Assembly: GCA_030704615.1 (NCBI GenBank)
Contig: CM060734.1
Coordinates: 44,222,042-44,286,041, forward strand
Direction: 5' to 3'
Length of the DNA: 64,000 nucleotides
From: Takakia lepidozioides
Lineage: Eukaryota > Streptophyta > Takakiopsida > Takakiales > Takakiaceae
Part shown: positions 10,381-20,953 of the stretch, in pieces
How the letters are laid out: every line of letters begins with the position of its first letter
Numbering within the stretch: the first letter of the stretch is position 1
The notes under the pieces: generated by a model
What the model saw: the letters and a program-made list of their open reading frames with translations, nothing else
The model's database searches: none
Told to the model about the DNA's origin: nothing
Made by a program: the position numbers and the translations under genes

Positions 10381-11780
10381 CTTCACAACTAATTTTCATG
10401 CGCCACATAAGGCCTCTTACATCCTGGAAATGTAGGGACTACAAAGAAAGGCACCGCGTATCTACCTGTACAGAAGGCGTGTCTACGTTTGGCTGGTCGG
10501 TGAACTCGTGGCTCCGGTGGGCATGGGGTATCTCTCGAAAGAATAGGTCGGTTTTGTAGAGCAGAAAGTACCTCGTCACATAGTCGCGTAGGCTCTCTGC
10601 TTCCCCAGAAATCTCCAGCTTGAACTGATGTGCTTGTGTGTCAAGTTGCTCTTGCGCATTCGTCGTCACCTGTGGAGATTCTCCATCAGACCATTTTCCT
10701 CAAAAAATACAATAAATCCACCCGATACAAGAGTAGAAACGCCAAATGAAGCGTGGGAAAGTACCTGAAACCACCATGTCATGCGGTTCATCCACATGTC
10801 GAATGTAAGTCAGACAGTTTGTCGGGTTTGGGGAAGCTCCACATGTCCCTTGTACTTTGGGAACCATTCCAGATTTGGAGCCACCGGGTCTGTCCAACCA
10901 CCCAGCATATTAGTAAGCGCCAAACACCACAAAAACGAATTGTTGCCACGACAATTTGGTTAAGAATGTATAACCTTTTCTGTTGCATCCACATAGGATG
11001 TGGCTAGACGATGCAGCTTCTCCAATGTCATCGTGGGCTTCAGAGCGCGGGAGTAGTGCTTCCCCACCTCCACCAAAAAGTCAGCACCAAGGGCGGGATC
11101 AGCTATGACCACATACTTTTACCATCCGCGACTTGTACTTGATGCGGGCCTTCGCCTCCGCAACTTTGAGATACGATTCCAGTGCCATGAGGGTTAGTTT
11201 CTTCTCCTCTGACTCCATGTAGAACCTCCGCGCATGTGCTCTTGCTGAATTTTCATCTATCAAGAATGCGCACATAAGATTAGAAATCCTGGTCAACACT
11301 TTTTCTTCTATTGGGGGAGGAGAGACAGATTAGCTCAACAAAATAGTTAGGAGCTTTACCCAAAATATGTAGTCCACCATGGCGTCCATGCTCAGCCTAT
11401 ACCAGGTTCTGTCTGCCTTTGCCTCCGACTTGCGCAGGAGGTCGGCACTGAGCGAATTGGCAAACTCTTGCACCCCCTGCTTCCCGACATCCTTCACTCG
11501 GAAGAGCATGTGGGACAAGTTGGTGGCAATGAAGGCATTCTCAGTCACCCTGCAATGCCACATTTCTATTAAACAATACTGAAATGAGAATTTGCAACAA
11601 ATATGACGATTGGCAATGACATGAGTGTTTCAAATTCAAAGATCCAAAGCAAGAGGCATTGTAACTTACGAGTTGATGTCTACCATTGCAGCTTTGAGAA
11701 GACTGCGATCTTTGGGCCCCGCAACCTTCAGCACTCCTAGATTGTCCCACCATTGATGACAGCTTCTCCTCGTCTTTGTT

Positions 11781-13185
11781 ACCTATTTCTGGATACTTTC
11801 ATGTTGTCACATTGGCCGTATCATGTCAGTCACTCCAAACTATCAAAGGTTCACTCAACTAGCTAACTTGCAGAATTCAACATGAAATTTAAGGACGACT
11901 CTGATAACAGGGAAAAATAAGCTGAAATGTGTTGAAGGTGCCTTCATTAGCAGTGCCTTGTTCTATCAATTGTGATGCTGCCGCTTCTGTTTCCCGTTGA
12001 CCATCTACCCATGCAGATTTCTTGTAGCTATTGATCCACAGGGAATCAGAAGTAATCTTATGTTTGAAACCCGGTCCTCTTGGATGAATCTAGACCTCTG
12101 TCCCTAGTCCTTCAGCTATCCCTGCCTGTGTAGAAAATCATGAATACATCTCAGCCTTGCTGTTAGCAGCTGACTGACGGCGTGAAGTTCTTCCAACAAA
12201 CCCCAACCCTAATGATGAGAGGGAAAAATAGACTGCCAAAAGTTTGAAGAAGAAGGTGCTCACCACATTGACCTCGTGTGTGCTGCTTGTGTTTGTAGTC
12301 AGGTAATGTCGGATTGGTCAGATTGGACAAGTGTTCATTCCACCGCTTCTCCTCATTCTGTTATCTATTTTTAGATACTTTCCTGCTACCACATCGGCAG
12401 AAACTTGTCAAGTCACCCCAAACCACCCACAGATCCACCCAATGAGCTAACTTACAGCATTCAATATGCATCTCAGGGCCGAGTCTGATGAGAAGGCAAA
12501 ACAGGCTGAAATAGGTGGAAGAAGAAGGTGCCCTCACCACATTTCCTCGACCTTGTATCATGACCCATGGAGGATTTGTAGACTCCCTCTCTTGATCCTC
12601 TAATTTCTCCTTTCATCTATGTGAAACATTTTTCATCCGGTTTCACAAGCCTTTAGTTGACCATCTACCCATGCAGGTTTATTGTAGCTATTGATCCACC
12701 TGGAATCAAGGTAATCTGGAGCTTGAAGTCCAGCCCTCTTGGATGAATCTGGATAGTTGTCACAGTGGCAGTATCATATCAAAGTCACTCCAAACTACAT
12801 TCACTCAACCAGCTAACTTACAGAATTCAACATGGAAATTTAGGGCCGATTCTGATAAGAGGGAAAATGTGTTGAAGAAGGTGCCTTGATTACCAATGAT
12901 CAGTTAAGCCGCTGCTGCTGCGGCATCCAGTTGACCATCTACCCATGCAGGTTTCTTGTAGCTATTGATCCAAGGAATCATAAGTAATCGTGGCCCTCTT
13001 GGATGAATCTGGACCCACTCTCTATTCTTGCTCCTTCAACTATCTCTACCTCTGCACAAATCATGCACACATCTTTGTCTTGTTGCTAGCAGCTGACAAT
13101 GACAGTCTAGATCTGTTCCAGCAAACACCCTAACCCTACTTATCACACAAGTTCCTCGCCAAGTCCTTCGAATGAACCAATGCCA
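11781..13185 (-). pseudogene. Array of OSB-like PDF-motif fragments
   Basis: On the minus strand, OSB-like blocks recur. Near 12360-12257 there is EEKRWNEHLSNLTNP and then TLPDYKHKQHT, an upstream exon fused to a PDF-type motif. The downstream PDF exon (PDFKHK...LWIN...KPAWVDG type) recurs, diverged, at about 12000-12100, 12660-12765 and 12935-13015. Between them is a shared intronic module containing GCTAACTTACAGAATTCAAC (about 11865, 12450, 12815). No copy is intact; frames break within each. These are decayed copies of the cassette that is clearest at 62.2-62.6 kb. Confidence 0.55.
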
Positions 13186-13920
13186 CTTTCTGCTAAGGCT
13201 TTCGTGTCTGGGGTGTAATTCCTGTGTCAGATCACTATCGTGAAATCAGTTATGTGGTTGTCTTTGATAGTTTCCCCACCATAGAAATCACCTGTCCCCT
13301 CTTACTGGAGTCCTATCAAGCCACCACTGTGTGTAGCCTGCACTCTTCAGGGATGCAGAATTGGAAAGAGAAATGCAAGCTCCTTCGCTCGTTCCCGCTT
13401 CGGTTTATTGTTACAACCTGTGCTAAGTCGAATACCTCATATCCCTACTCCTGATTACTTGTAAATGAAAACCTCCCTGCCCAGATATCAAGAAGATGGA
13501 GGGGTTCAAAATAAAGACGTCGACACATCTGCCTCGCAAATGTCTGAGACTGCTTCGGTGTCTGAGGCAGTTAAAGAATCACCACTATATGAGCTACAAA
13601 GGTCATGTAAGACAATGAGTCATGATCGAGGAATTATCATATCTCCAAATACCCTCGCATGTATCTTCCTGTCATTCGGTGCCTCTGTAGAAATGCTACC
13701 ATAAAGCCCTTTCCAAATCACAGGATCCGCAGCCGCAAGCGATCGATTTCAAGCACAGACTTGCAGGGCATGTACCAATCCCAACGGAGAATCCCGATTT
13801 AATAGCCAGAGGAGGATAGATTGATGCTTCCACTCCCTTCCTGCAATGAGGAAGAAGGGAGAAAGACGATATGCTTCTTCTACTTGCGCTTCCAACAGAC
13901 ATTCACGTTTTTGCACCAAC
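13186..13920. other. Unassigned open frames, no domain recognised
   Basis: Short frames at 13224-13454 and 13465-13704 on the plus strand show ordinary amino-acid composition (the second is Ser/Glu-rich) but match no family I recognise. A minus-strand frame overlaps at 13696-13902. I would not call a gene here. Confidence 0.25.
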
Positions 13921-13937
13921 GAGCTAACTTGCAGAAT

Positions 13938-14715
13938 TCAACCTGAAAATTTAGGGACAACTCTGATAACAGGGAAACAGGCTGAAACGTGTTGAAGAAG
14001 GTGCTCATAGGGCTCCAAAGCCTCCATCCCGCGCCCTTGCTGTGCATATCCTCCAGACATCGCACTCCACAACACCACATCTCGTTCAGCCATACTGTTG
14101 AACACTGCCTTTGCACCCTCGATGCACCCACATTTTGCATACATGTCCACGAGAGTACTGTTCAGAATGACATCGGGTACAATTCCAGCTCTGACAATGT
14201 CACCATGGACCTCTTTGCCCTTTTCCAAGGCTGCCAGACTTACGCATGCATTGCAAATGCAATCAAACGTGATGTGGTCGGGCTTCACCCCTTCCGCCAT
14301 CATTTGATCGTAGGTCTCCAAAGCCTTCTTCCTGTGTCCTTACTTTGCATACCCCGTAAGCATCGTTCAGCCATACTGTTGCAAACTCCCTTCACATCCT
14401 CGATGCACCCACATTTCGCATACATGTCCACGAGGGTGATATTGCAAACTTAAACGAACGTGACCAGGTCCGGCTTCACCCCTTCCCGCATTATTTACTC
14501 ATACGTCTCCGAAGCCTCTATACCACGCCCCCACTGTGCATATCCTCGCCCTTCCTACATCATTTGCTTAAGAATAAGCTCAAGAAAGCTGCATCAGTGT
14601 CGTAAAGCCTCAACCCCACGCCCCTGCATTGCATATCCTGCGATCATCCCGTTCCATGACATAAGTTCTCCTTGCTTCGGCTCGATACTGCGAAAACATA
14701 TGGTAGCGCGGGAGA
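13938..14715 (-). pseudogene. PPR repeat fragment joined to OSB-family repeat
   Basis: The minus-strand frame 14321-13938 has two PPR units with [25 protein letters not shown] and AERDVVLWSAM signatures, then passes without a stop into an FPVIRVVPKFSG segment that belongs to the dispersed OSB-associated repeat (compare 15.9 kb, 62.7 kb and 63.6 kb). Further decayed PPR sequence extends upstream to about 14715 in broken frames. It is a close relative of the plus-strand PPR tract at 4-5 kb. Confidence 0.7.
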
Positions 14716-14869
14716 CAAAAAGAGGCTAAGTCCCAGCCCTATGTGTTCACGGCTGAACGTGGGCAACCCTAAAGCAATTTTTTGAATTTTTAAACTTTTT
14801 GCACTGTGTCATTCCATTGACACAAGTGCTTTGTTAAAGATAGATGGATGAGGTCATCCAATGGATGAA

Positions 14870-15240
14870 CCCATTCATGTATATGCCTTAAGATGCCACG
14901 TATAGTGATGTAGTCATATAAACATAGCTGTGAAACCTACTGTAGTCATGTAGTCATAAGCTTCTATGGCACGTCATCAATGTGTAGTAGTGGTGTAGTC
15001 ATTTAGTCATAAGCTTATATGGCATGTGTCTGACGTGTAGTATATAAACCAAGCATATGATCTTGGTCAACAATGTTTGACCACAGCTCCTAGTCATGTA
15101 GTAACATGTATGACTTCATTAGATTAAAATATATTAAAATGCGCCCAACAATGGGTTTTATCACTATGTAGTCACATATATAGTCATGGTTACCAAGGTT
15201 TATATTACTCGTAGTCATAAAAACGACAATCTGTACTAGT
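14870..15240. repeat. GTAGTCAT-rich CACTA-type terminus, second copy
   Basis: It has the same word content as 5500-5982 and ends at 15240 in a sequence whose reverse complement starts CACTAGTACAGATTGTCG. The lead-in GTAGTCATAAAAACG matches the 5.9-kb copy closely. Interpreted as the end of a non-autonomous CACTA element. Confidence 0.5.
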
Positions 15241-15651
15241 GGGTGTAGTTGTCCATGATCAGTTGAAAAAGACATACACTGTCTAAACTTGAAGACATAT
15301 AAGTGATATATATTGGCACCATATCTACTTCTTCTTGCTCGATACATCTATGGTGAATGCTTGGATTTTGTATTCATCTCACATGAGGTAGGTATGAAAG
15401 ACACATATGACCTACCTTGAGTTTAACGTGGCTATGGCTAATCAACTTATAGCCGGCTGGTGGTCTACTTTGGAGATGACCAGCAGCTACAATTCTTTAT
15501 AGTGGGCTGTATATCAGAGCTTACACTCTAGTAGGCGGCACATGTGCAAAAGTATATCAGATGCGCACACATTTTTACTGCCCTCAATGCTAGGAGGTAG
15601 CCATTTGTCTTGGGTTCTACTGGCAAAAGATTCATTACATATGCATCAGAA
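15241..15651. other. No gene seen
   Basis: Single-copy-looking sequence outside the CACTA end with no open frame of note. Confidence 0.35.
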
Positions 15652-15714
15652 GAGAGAAGACTCTGGCCGAGGCCGGCGTAACTAAGAGCCACTTCGCCTT
15701 GCGGCTAGTGCCCA
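15652..15714 (-). repeat. Short dispersed repeat (GCGAAGTGGCTCTTAGTTAC family), copy 1
   Basis: On the minus strand it reads GGGCACTAGCCGCAAGGCG, AAGTGGCTCTTAGTTACGCC and then GAGTCTTCTCTCT. Three related copies lie at 30309-30360 (-), 45524-45590 (+) and 60276-60357 (+). A conserved 60-bp unit followed by pyrimidine-rich sequence suggests a SINE-like element or a common transposon end, but I see no clear tRNA-type A and B boxes. Confidence 0.6.
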
Positions 15715-15749
15715 TTTTCGGGGGTGGGCCACGCATATGCATCACCACC

Positions 15750-16620
15750 ACCCAACGAGCTAACTTTCAGAATTCAACATGCAATTAGGGCCGAGTCTGA
15801 TGAGAGGGAAAAACTGGCTGAAATAGGTTGAAGAAGAAGGTGCCCTCACCACCACCCAACGGGCTAACTTTCAGAATTCAACCTGAAAATTTAGGACCAA
15901 TTCTGATGATAGGGAAAACAGGCTGAAATAGGTCAAAGAAGAAGGTGCTCTCACATTGTCCTCGACCTTGTGTCATGACCCATGGAGGATTTGACTGACG
16001 ATGAACCCAAGAGGACCTCTTGTGTGTGCTGCTTGTGTTTGGAGTCAGGTAATGTTGGATTGGTCCGTGAGAACCACCACGGTGCAGCTGAGCGGGCAAA
16101 GATTGAAACATGGCCTGCTAAGACCAAGTTGACTCTCACAAGAACCTTGTAAACATCATGAAGAATACCAAATCATGGTCCTAACAGTAGCCAAGAGCCC
16201 ACCTGTGCAAGATGGACAGACTTCTTCACATCGTACATTAAGAAAAAGCCACACCTTGCGATTGCGGTTGTCCCACCATCGTGAAGGATCTTTATAAAAA
16301 ACCTCATGCCAGCTCTGCTCCGTACTGCAAATTCAGGGCTGAGTCTAATGAGAGCGCAAAACAATAGGTTGAAGAAGAAGGTGCCCTCACCACGTTGTTT
16401 TCGACCTTTTGTCATGACCCATCGAGGATTTGATTGACCACCTCTTGTGTGTGCTGCTTGTGTCTATAGTCAGGTAATGTCGGATTGGTCTGTGAGAACC
16501 ACCACGGTGTAGCTGAGCGGGCAAAGATTGAAACACGGCCTGCTAAGACCAGGACGACTCTCCCAAGAACCTTGTAAACATCACGAAGAATACCAAATGG
16601 TGGTACTAACAGGAGCCAAG
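15750..16620 (-). pseudogene. OSB-like fragments with PDYKHK motif, two copies
   Basis: Two minus-strand copies (about 16140-15880 and 16600-16410) read VLAG(H/R)VSIFARSA, PWWFS(R/Q)TNPTLPDY(K/R)HK and QHTQEV; in the first, one frame change leads to WVHRQSNPPWVMTQ. Together these make the OSB PDF block (WW..., PDxKHK, LW, NPPWV). An upstream decayed exon precedes each, and the shared GCTAACTT(T)CAGAATTCAAC module sits between them (15760, 15855, 16320). Both are out of frame somewhere, so pseudogene is the best call. Confidence 0.55.
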
Positions 16621-16769
16621 AGCCCACATTTGCAGGATGGACAAACTTCTACACATCGTGCTAAGAAAAAGCTACCTACAACTTGCGATTGCGGTTGTCC
16701 ATCCAAACTATGCATATCCTGTAGATCATCCCACACAAACACAGCAAAACGATCAAGTCCCATAACTTA

Positions 16770-17290
16770 GCTGAACGCAAGTCCGCAACCCTAAATCCAT
16801 TTTGATTTATTTGGATGAATGTATTTTAGATGGATGGATTTTGGGTTTTCCATCTATCCATCCATCCATCAATTTGGTTTTCCATTTATTGGTTCATCCA
16901 TCCATTTTGATTTCATCCATTCATCTTTAAATGAGTTTCTACAACTAACTACTGTCGATTATTTTATTTGACTATCCCTAACCAACAGACGTCAGGTCAG
17001 TGAAATTCCAGTGAAAGTATAGTCAAAATTTTTACTACTTATTTATCCATATTAATATATAAATAATAAATATGTTGCAGATACACGTGTCATGGTTTAA
17101 ATGGTTGTGTTAGTTTAAGTAGTCAAAGTCTCTCGCAATTATGGCCCTGACATAGTGAAACTATTTCACTATCGTGTACTGTGTCGAATATTTTAATATT
17201 ATCTTTGACTATGGAATGGTTGGATAGTCAAAAAATGACAACAGTAAAAAAAATCGTCAAACTGACATGTTGAAAATCCCAGGGTGTGTT
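16770..17290. other. ATCC-rich simple sequence and AT-rich spacer
   Basis: CATCCATC-type words cluster at 16840-16930, followed by AT-rich sequence. No gene is supported. Confidence 0.4.
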
Positions 17291-17294
17291 GTAG

Positions 17295-17507
17295 TGTACA
17301 ATGGTCTGGACACTTGTCTGTTTTTCAAATCTGTCATAGGTGCACAAACCACTTAAAGTTTTTCATGTATCACCACAGAAGTGGTACCAATCACTATTGC
17401 GTAGGCAACCATTCATGAGCAACCACTAGAATAGTGGTTCCAATTACTGCAGTGTCTCTCACCATCCACTCTCCACCACTGTCAAAGTGGTACAAATCAA
17501 TGAGGTG
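17295..17507. repeat. Left direct repeat flanking CACTA transposase tail
   Basis: It begins CAATGGTCTGGACACTTGTC and ends TACAAATCAATGAGGTGT. A copy with roughly 90 percent identity by eye is at 18081-18292 in the same orientation. It is rich in ACCACT/AGTGGT words, as are the CACTA-like repeats at 6.4 and 61.2 kb. Confidence 0.8.
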
Positions 17508-17536
17508 TGCGTGATAGAAATCCAGTCATGTCACCA

Positions 17537-18043
17537 TTAGAGTACGTTGGGGTCATCAAAGAGATCTTGAAACTGGATTATGGACGAGTGCACCCCATTG
17601 TATTTGTGCTTGGGTGAGGGCAAACCTCGTTGGACAAAATGCTACAATGAAGCGAGATTCGTATGGTTTTCTATTTGCGAATTTTGGGAGGATGTTACCC
17701 GAAAATGAAGAGCCGTTCATATTTCCATCTCAAGTTGAACATGTATTCTTTTCGGATGAGTCCCCAAGTTCGGAGTGGAAGGTAGTCCTTCGGAAGGATC
17801 CAAGAGCAAAAAAGATTGTGGCGGACGTAGATCAATGTGACATTGGAGAAAATGCAGATTTCGATGGCCTTTGGGCACTGTCTACCTTATCAGATCAGCC
17901 AATACCTAGGTTATTAGATGGTGTCACGGCTCTAAATAAAGAAGAGCTTGGCTACCATTCAAGCGGCATTTGTACAACCAACCGCTATTCCAGTTGAGGA
18001 AAGTGATTCAGAAAGTGAGGACTATGATTCAGATTCAAAATAA
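17537..18043 (+). pseudogene. CACTA (En/Spm) transposase C-terminal fragment, DUF4216-like
   Basis: The translation begins LEYVGVIKEILKLDYG, shifts frame by one near 17600, and continues CAWVRANLVGQNATMKRDSYG, then FPSQVEHVFFSDESPSSEW and KVVLRKDPR. This is the layout of DUF4216, found in the C-terminal part of plant CACTA transposases: Y-G-x-I-x-E-I, W-V, x-Y-G-F, PF-x-x-x-SQ-V-x-Q-VF-Y, W-x-VVL-x-x-x-PR. A second frame change near 17950 leads to an acidic tail (EESDSESEDYDSDSK) and a TAA at 18041-18043. The catalytic TNP2 core is missing, so this is a remnant between two direct repeats. Confidence 0.75.
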
Positions 18044-18080
18044 AGTTTATTGTTGGAACCATTTGTTCAATAACATCGTC

Positions 18081-18292
18081 GTACAATGGTATGGACACTT
18101 GTCTATTTTTCAAAGTCTGTCACAAGTGCACAAACCACTTCAAATTTTTCATGTATCACCACAAAAGTGGTACCAATCACTATTGTGTAGGCAACCACTC
18201 ATGAGCGACCACTAGAATAGTGGTTCCAATTACTGCAGTGTCTTCACCACCTACTCTCCACCACAGTCAAAGTGGTACAAATCAATGAGGTG
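18081..18292. repeat. Right direct repeat flanking CACTA transposase tail
   Basis: Same-orientation copy of 17295-17507 (begins CAATGGTATGGACACTTGTC). The two copies lie about 570 bp apart around the DUF4216 fragment. Confidence 0.8.
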
Positions 18293-19142
18293 TCTTTAAC
18301 CACTCAAGATCTACGTGCACTATCCCCGTCCACGTGGAATATTATATTTATTAATCAAAATATATAGGTGGTCAAGTAAGTGCATACATTGATCGTAAAT
18401 GACAAATTATGCTTCTTCGCTTATCTATCTTTTAGTCACAGATAAACTAGTTTGAGCACCAAAATTGGGGGTCAAACTAGTTTCATGCCCAGTTTGGGTT
18501 TTGCCCAGTTGTACACCCCCTGACGCCGCCGAGTGACCTGCGAGCTACAAGCTGCCAGATGCGAGAGAAGGAGTAGGATTCATGCCCAATTTGACAAACT
18601 CGTGCCCAATTTTGCTCACTGTACGTTTGCACTCAAACTAGGGATGAAACACGAGTTAGAGGTCCAAACTGGGGACTAAACTGGGCATGACTTTAAGGAT
18701 AACTTTAATGTATAAAAATCTGGAGAACACTTTTGCGTAGTCACTCGAGGGGCAGGGCCACCGTTTCACTTTATCATCCACTGACAAAATGGCCACTTTA
18801 CACCCATCAGGCTGACGAAATGCTGGACTAACTAAATCATGCCACGGGTACCGAATCAGGACAGTAAACTATCCCAACGAATTTCTTAGTATCTGTTCGA
18901 CCCTCATTTGTGAGCTGCCCGAAGTGTATGAGAATTGGGAGACGTGGCATCATGACGTGGTAGCCTGTTATTAGGCATTCCCCCACGTCATCGTCTCTTA
19001 GGGTTTCTTTATCAGGGCCTTGCTTTTGTGTAGGAAGGTGCGTGTTAGGTGGTACAAAGGGAAGCAAGAGAAGCGAGAGAGGGGCAATCGCTTGTAGGTC
19101 TCGGGGATCTGATTGCGGCCTCTCTGTCTCGCTGCCGCCAAG
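18293..19142. other. Intergenic; possible MITE and NPL4 promoter/5' UTR
   Basis: At 18440-18700 the words AAACTAG, TGCCCAGTTT/AAACTGGGCA and their reverse complements recur at both ends, like a small inverted-repeat element; boundaries are not clear. The last 150 bases are the likely leader of NPL4. No TATA box is convincing. Confidence 0.35.
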
Positions 19143-20953
19143 ATGTTAGTAAGAATAAGGAGTCGTGATGGTTTGGAGCGCGTGACAGTTGATGCGAATG
19201 CCACTGTGGGGCAGCTGCAGTCAGCCATTTCGGAGGCTCTAAAAGTGCCTGTTTCCAGTCAAGTTTTATCCAAGAACCAATCGCTGCTACTTGCCAAAGA
19301 CCATGACGAAGATTCCAAGTTCGCAGATCTGAAGAACAAGGCAGCCAGTCTTGCGTCCCTAGGAATAGGACATGGAGCGGTGATTTTTCTGTCGTACAGT
19401 GGGGAGAGGGTTGTTGCCGGGCCTCCGGTGACTCCGCATGGCACTTTCGGTAAGAAGATGACTATGGATGACCTAATTGCCCGCCAGACGCGGATCGAGC
19501 GACAAGAAAAGCCGCACTGTAGTTCGCTCTCGTTTGATAGGGATGCTGCAAATTCCTTCCAACATTATGTTCATGAAAGCCTGGCCTTTTCTGTGAAGAG
19601 GGGGGGCTTCATGTATGGGAGTGTCAGTGAGACCGGCGAGGTCTCGGTACAGTTCATCTACGAACCCCCGCAACAGGGGTCTGAAGAGAGCCTGTTGCTC
19701 ATGCGCGATGTGGAGGAGGAGAAGCATGCGGACGTGATCGCCGCAGGATTAGGTTTTCGAAAAGTAGGATTCATTTTTACTCAAACTGTTAGCCAAACGA
19801 AGCGGGATTACACGCTTTCTAACATAGAGATTAGACAGGCTGCCGAACTTCATGCAGAGAGTGGATTCAAGTCTTGGGCAACCGCCATAGTGAAGCTGGA
19901 AGTCAATGATGAAGGGGGCGCCGATGTGCATTTTGAGGCCTTCCAGCTGAGCGACCAGTGCGTGAAACTGTATAAGGAAGGTTGGTTTTTGGAGAATTGC
20001 GCAGGACTTGACCCCAAATTGTCTCGGATGACAAAGGAGGTGGTGATTCTTGGCAAGGATACACAGGAGGTGGATAATGACTTCTTCCTTGTTCTCGTTA
20101 AAATCCTGGATCACGAGGTATGCACTCCGTCTTTTCCCTCCTCCTTCTCCTTCCCTCTCTTATTCGTTGTTTGTTTGAGGCTGGGGGTGGCGCACTATGG
20201 ACGGAGTCTCATACTCTGATATTACAATCAAGGGTATAGTCCACGGCCACATAGCTGTCAATAAATTTCTTCAAACCCCTGTTATTATCTCTTGACCAAG
20301 TCTATACGTTTTGTATTATTAGCCCGGCATATGTGCACTAAGAAATAGAAAGTAGGCCTCCAACTTCCCGGGATGCAAAGGAATAGTTTGAGCCCTATTG
20401 GTTCTCCCCTCACTAGTCTATCATCAATCCGGAATTGTTTATGTGCAATCTTATGGGCCTTAGTAAGTGAGTTCAGATTAAAATCTCACGCCGGGATGAT
20501 CTTTGATTTACAAATTGTGGAAGGTGCTCATAGTGATTATGGGCTTGACCATGGTAACAAGGTTCAAAAGGCTCCTTGTGCCTCGACCAAGTGTGGGTGT
20601 TTGGATCCGGGGTGACTATGTGTTCAATATCACTTCATCAGAGAGCAGCCATTTGAAATTGCATGTGGATGACTGATAAAACGATTGTATTGCTGCAGGG
20701 GCCATTGTCTTGCACTTTCCCAATTGAGAATAGGCAACCACCACCATCCCTCCAGGCTTTGAAGTCCCATTTGGATCGGACCAAGAACAAGGCCTATGGG
20801 AAGAGGATTGCAGATTTTCATCTCCTTCTGTTTCTGTCTAATTACCTGGATGTGAACACAGATATGCCTCAGTTGACAGAAGCCATCCGCGTTCAAGGGC
20901 CTGTTCCTGATGGGTACCAGCTCATTATCGAATCTCTTGCCAGCAACTTTTAA
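19143..20953 (+). CDS. NPL4: NPL4, Cdc48/p97 cofactor (2 exons)
   Basis: Exons 19143-20117 and 20699-20953 join in phase (GT donor at 20118, CAG acceptor ending 20698) to 409 residues, the usual length for plant NPL4. The protein begins MLVRIRSRDGLERVTVDANA, the ubiquitin-like N-terminal domain of plant NPL4. The NPL4 domain follows, with FQHYVHESLAFSVKRGGFMYG and VQFIYEPPQQG. The C-terminal part has a putative MPN-like fold and ends in the small second exon. With UFD1, NPL4 recruits ubiquitinated substrates to the Cdc48 ATPase for extraction from membranes and complexes. Plant NPL4 lacks the animal zinc finger, and none is seen here. No in-frame ATG lies nearer the 5' end; the start fits the family. 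No frame damage is visible, so the gene looks functional. Confidence 0.93.

Larger units (their letters stand above)
7148..11780 (-). pseudogene. Amino (N6-adenine type) DNA methyltransferase-like gene, multi-exon, broken
   Basis: Read on the minus strand. Clean exons are 11549-11360, 10669-10466, 8191-7927, 7832-7649 and 7517-7148 (stop TGA at 7148); other exon material lies at about 11760-11670, 11256-10975, 10889-10765, 9340-8830 and 8833-8280. The exon near 8560-8290 encodes YDMILLDIPDGELLGG, a catalytic-like D-I-P-D in place of D-P-P-Y/W. The 8191-7927 exon ends ILDLTCGTG and splices in phase to TLSDRHVFAFEPDTALHN, the SAM-binding block with its acidic strand end. Catalytic block before SAM block is the order of beta-class or Dam/MT-like enzymes. 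The N-terminal half is helical and unrecognised. Frame breaks include stops after LDS, EAR, TV and INT, a one-base change in an A-run near 11118, and a 27-base poly-C in coding sequence. Either a pseudogene or a mobile-element gene copy. Confidence 0.6.

Noticed and set aside
17295-18292. LTR retrotransposon, given direct repeats
   Set aside because: The repeats lack TG...CA ends, the interior has no gag, pol or primer-binding site, and it carries a CACTA domain instead.
19749-20114. Minus-strand 121-residue frame
   Set aside because: Antisense shadow of NPL4 exon 1, which has clear family similarity.
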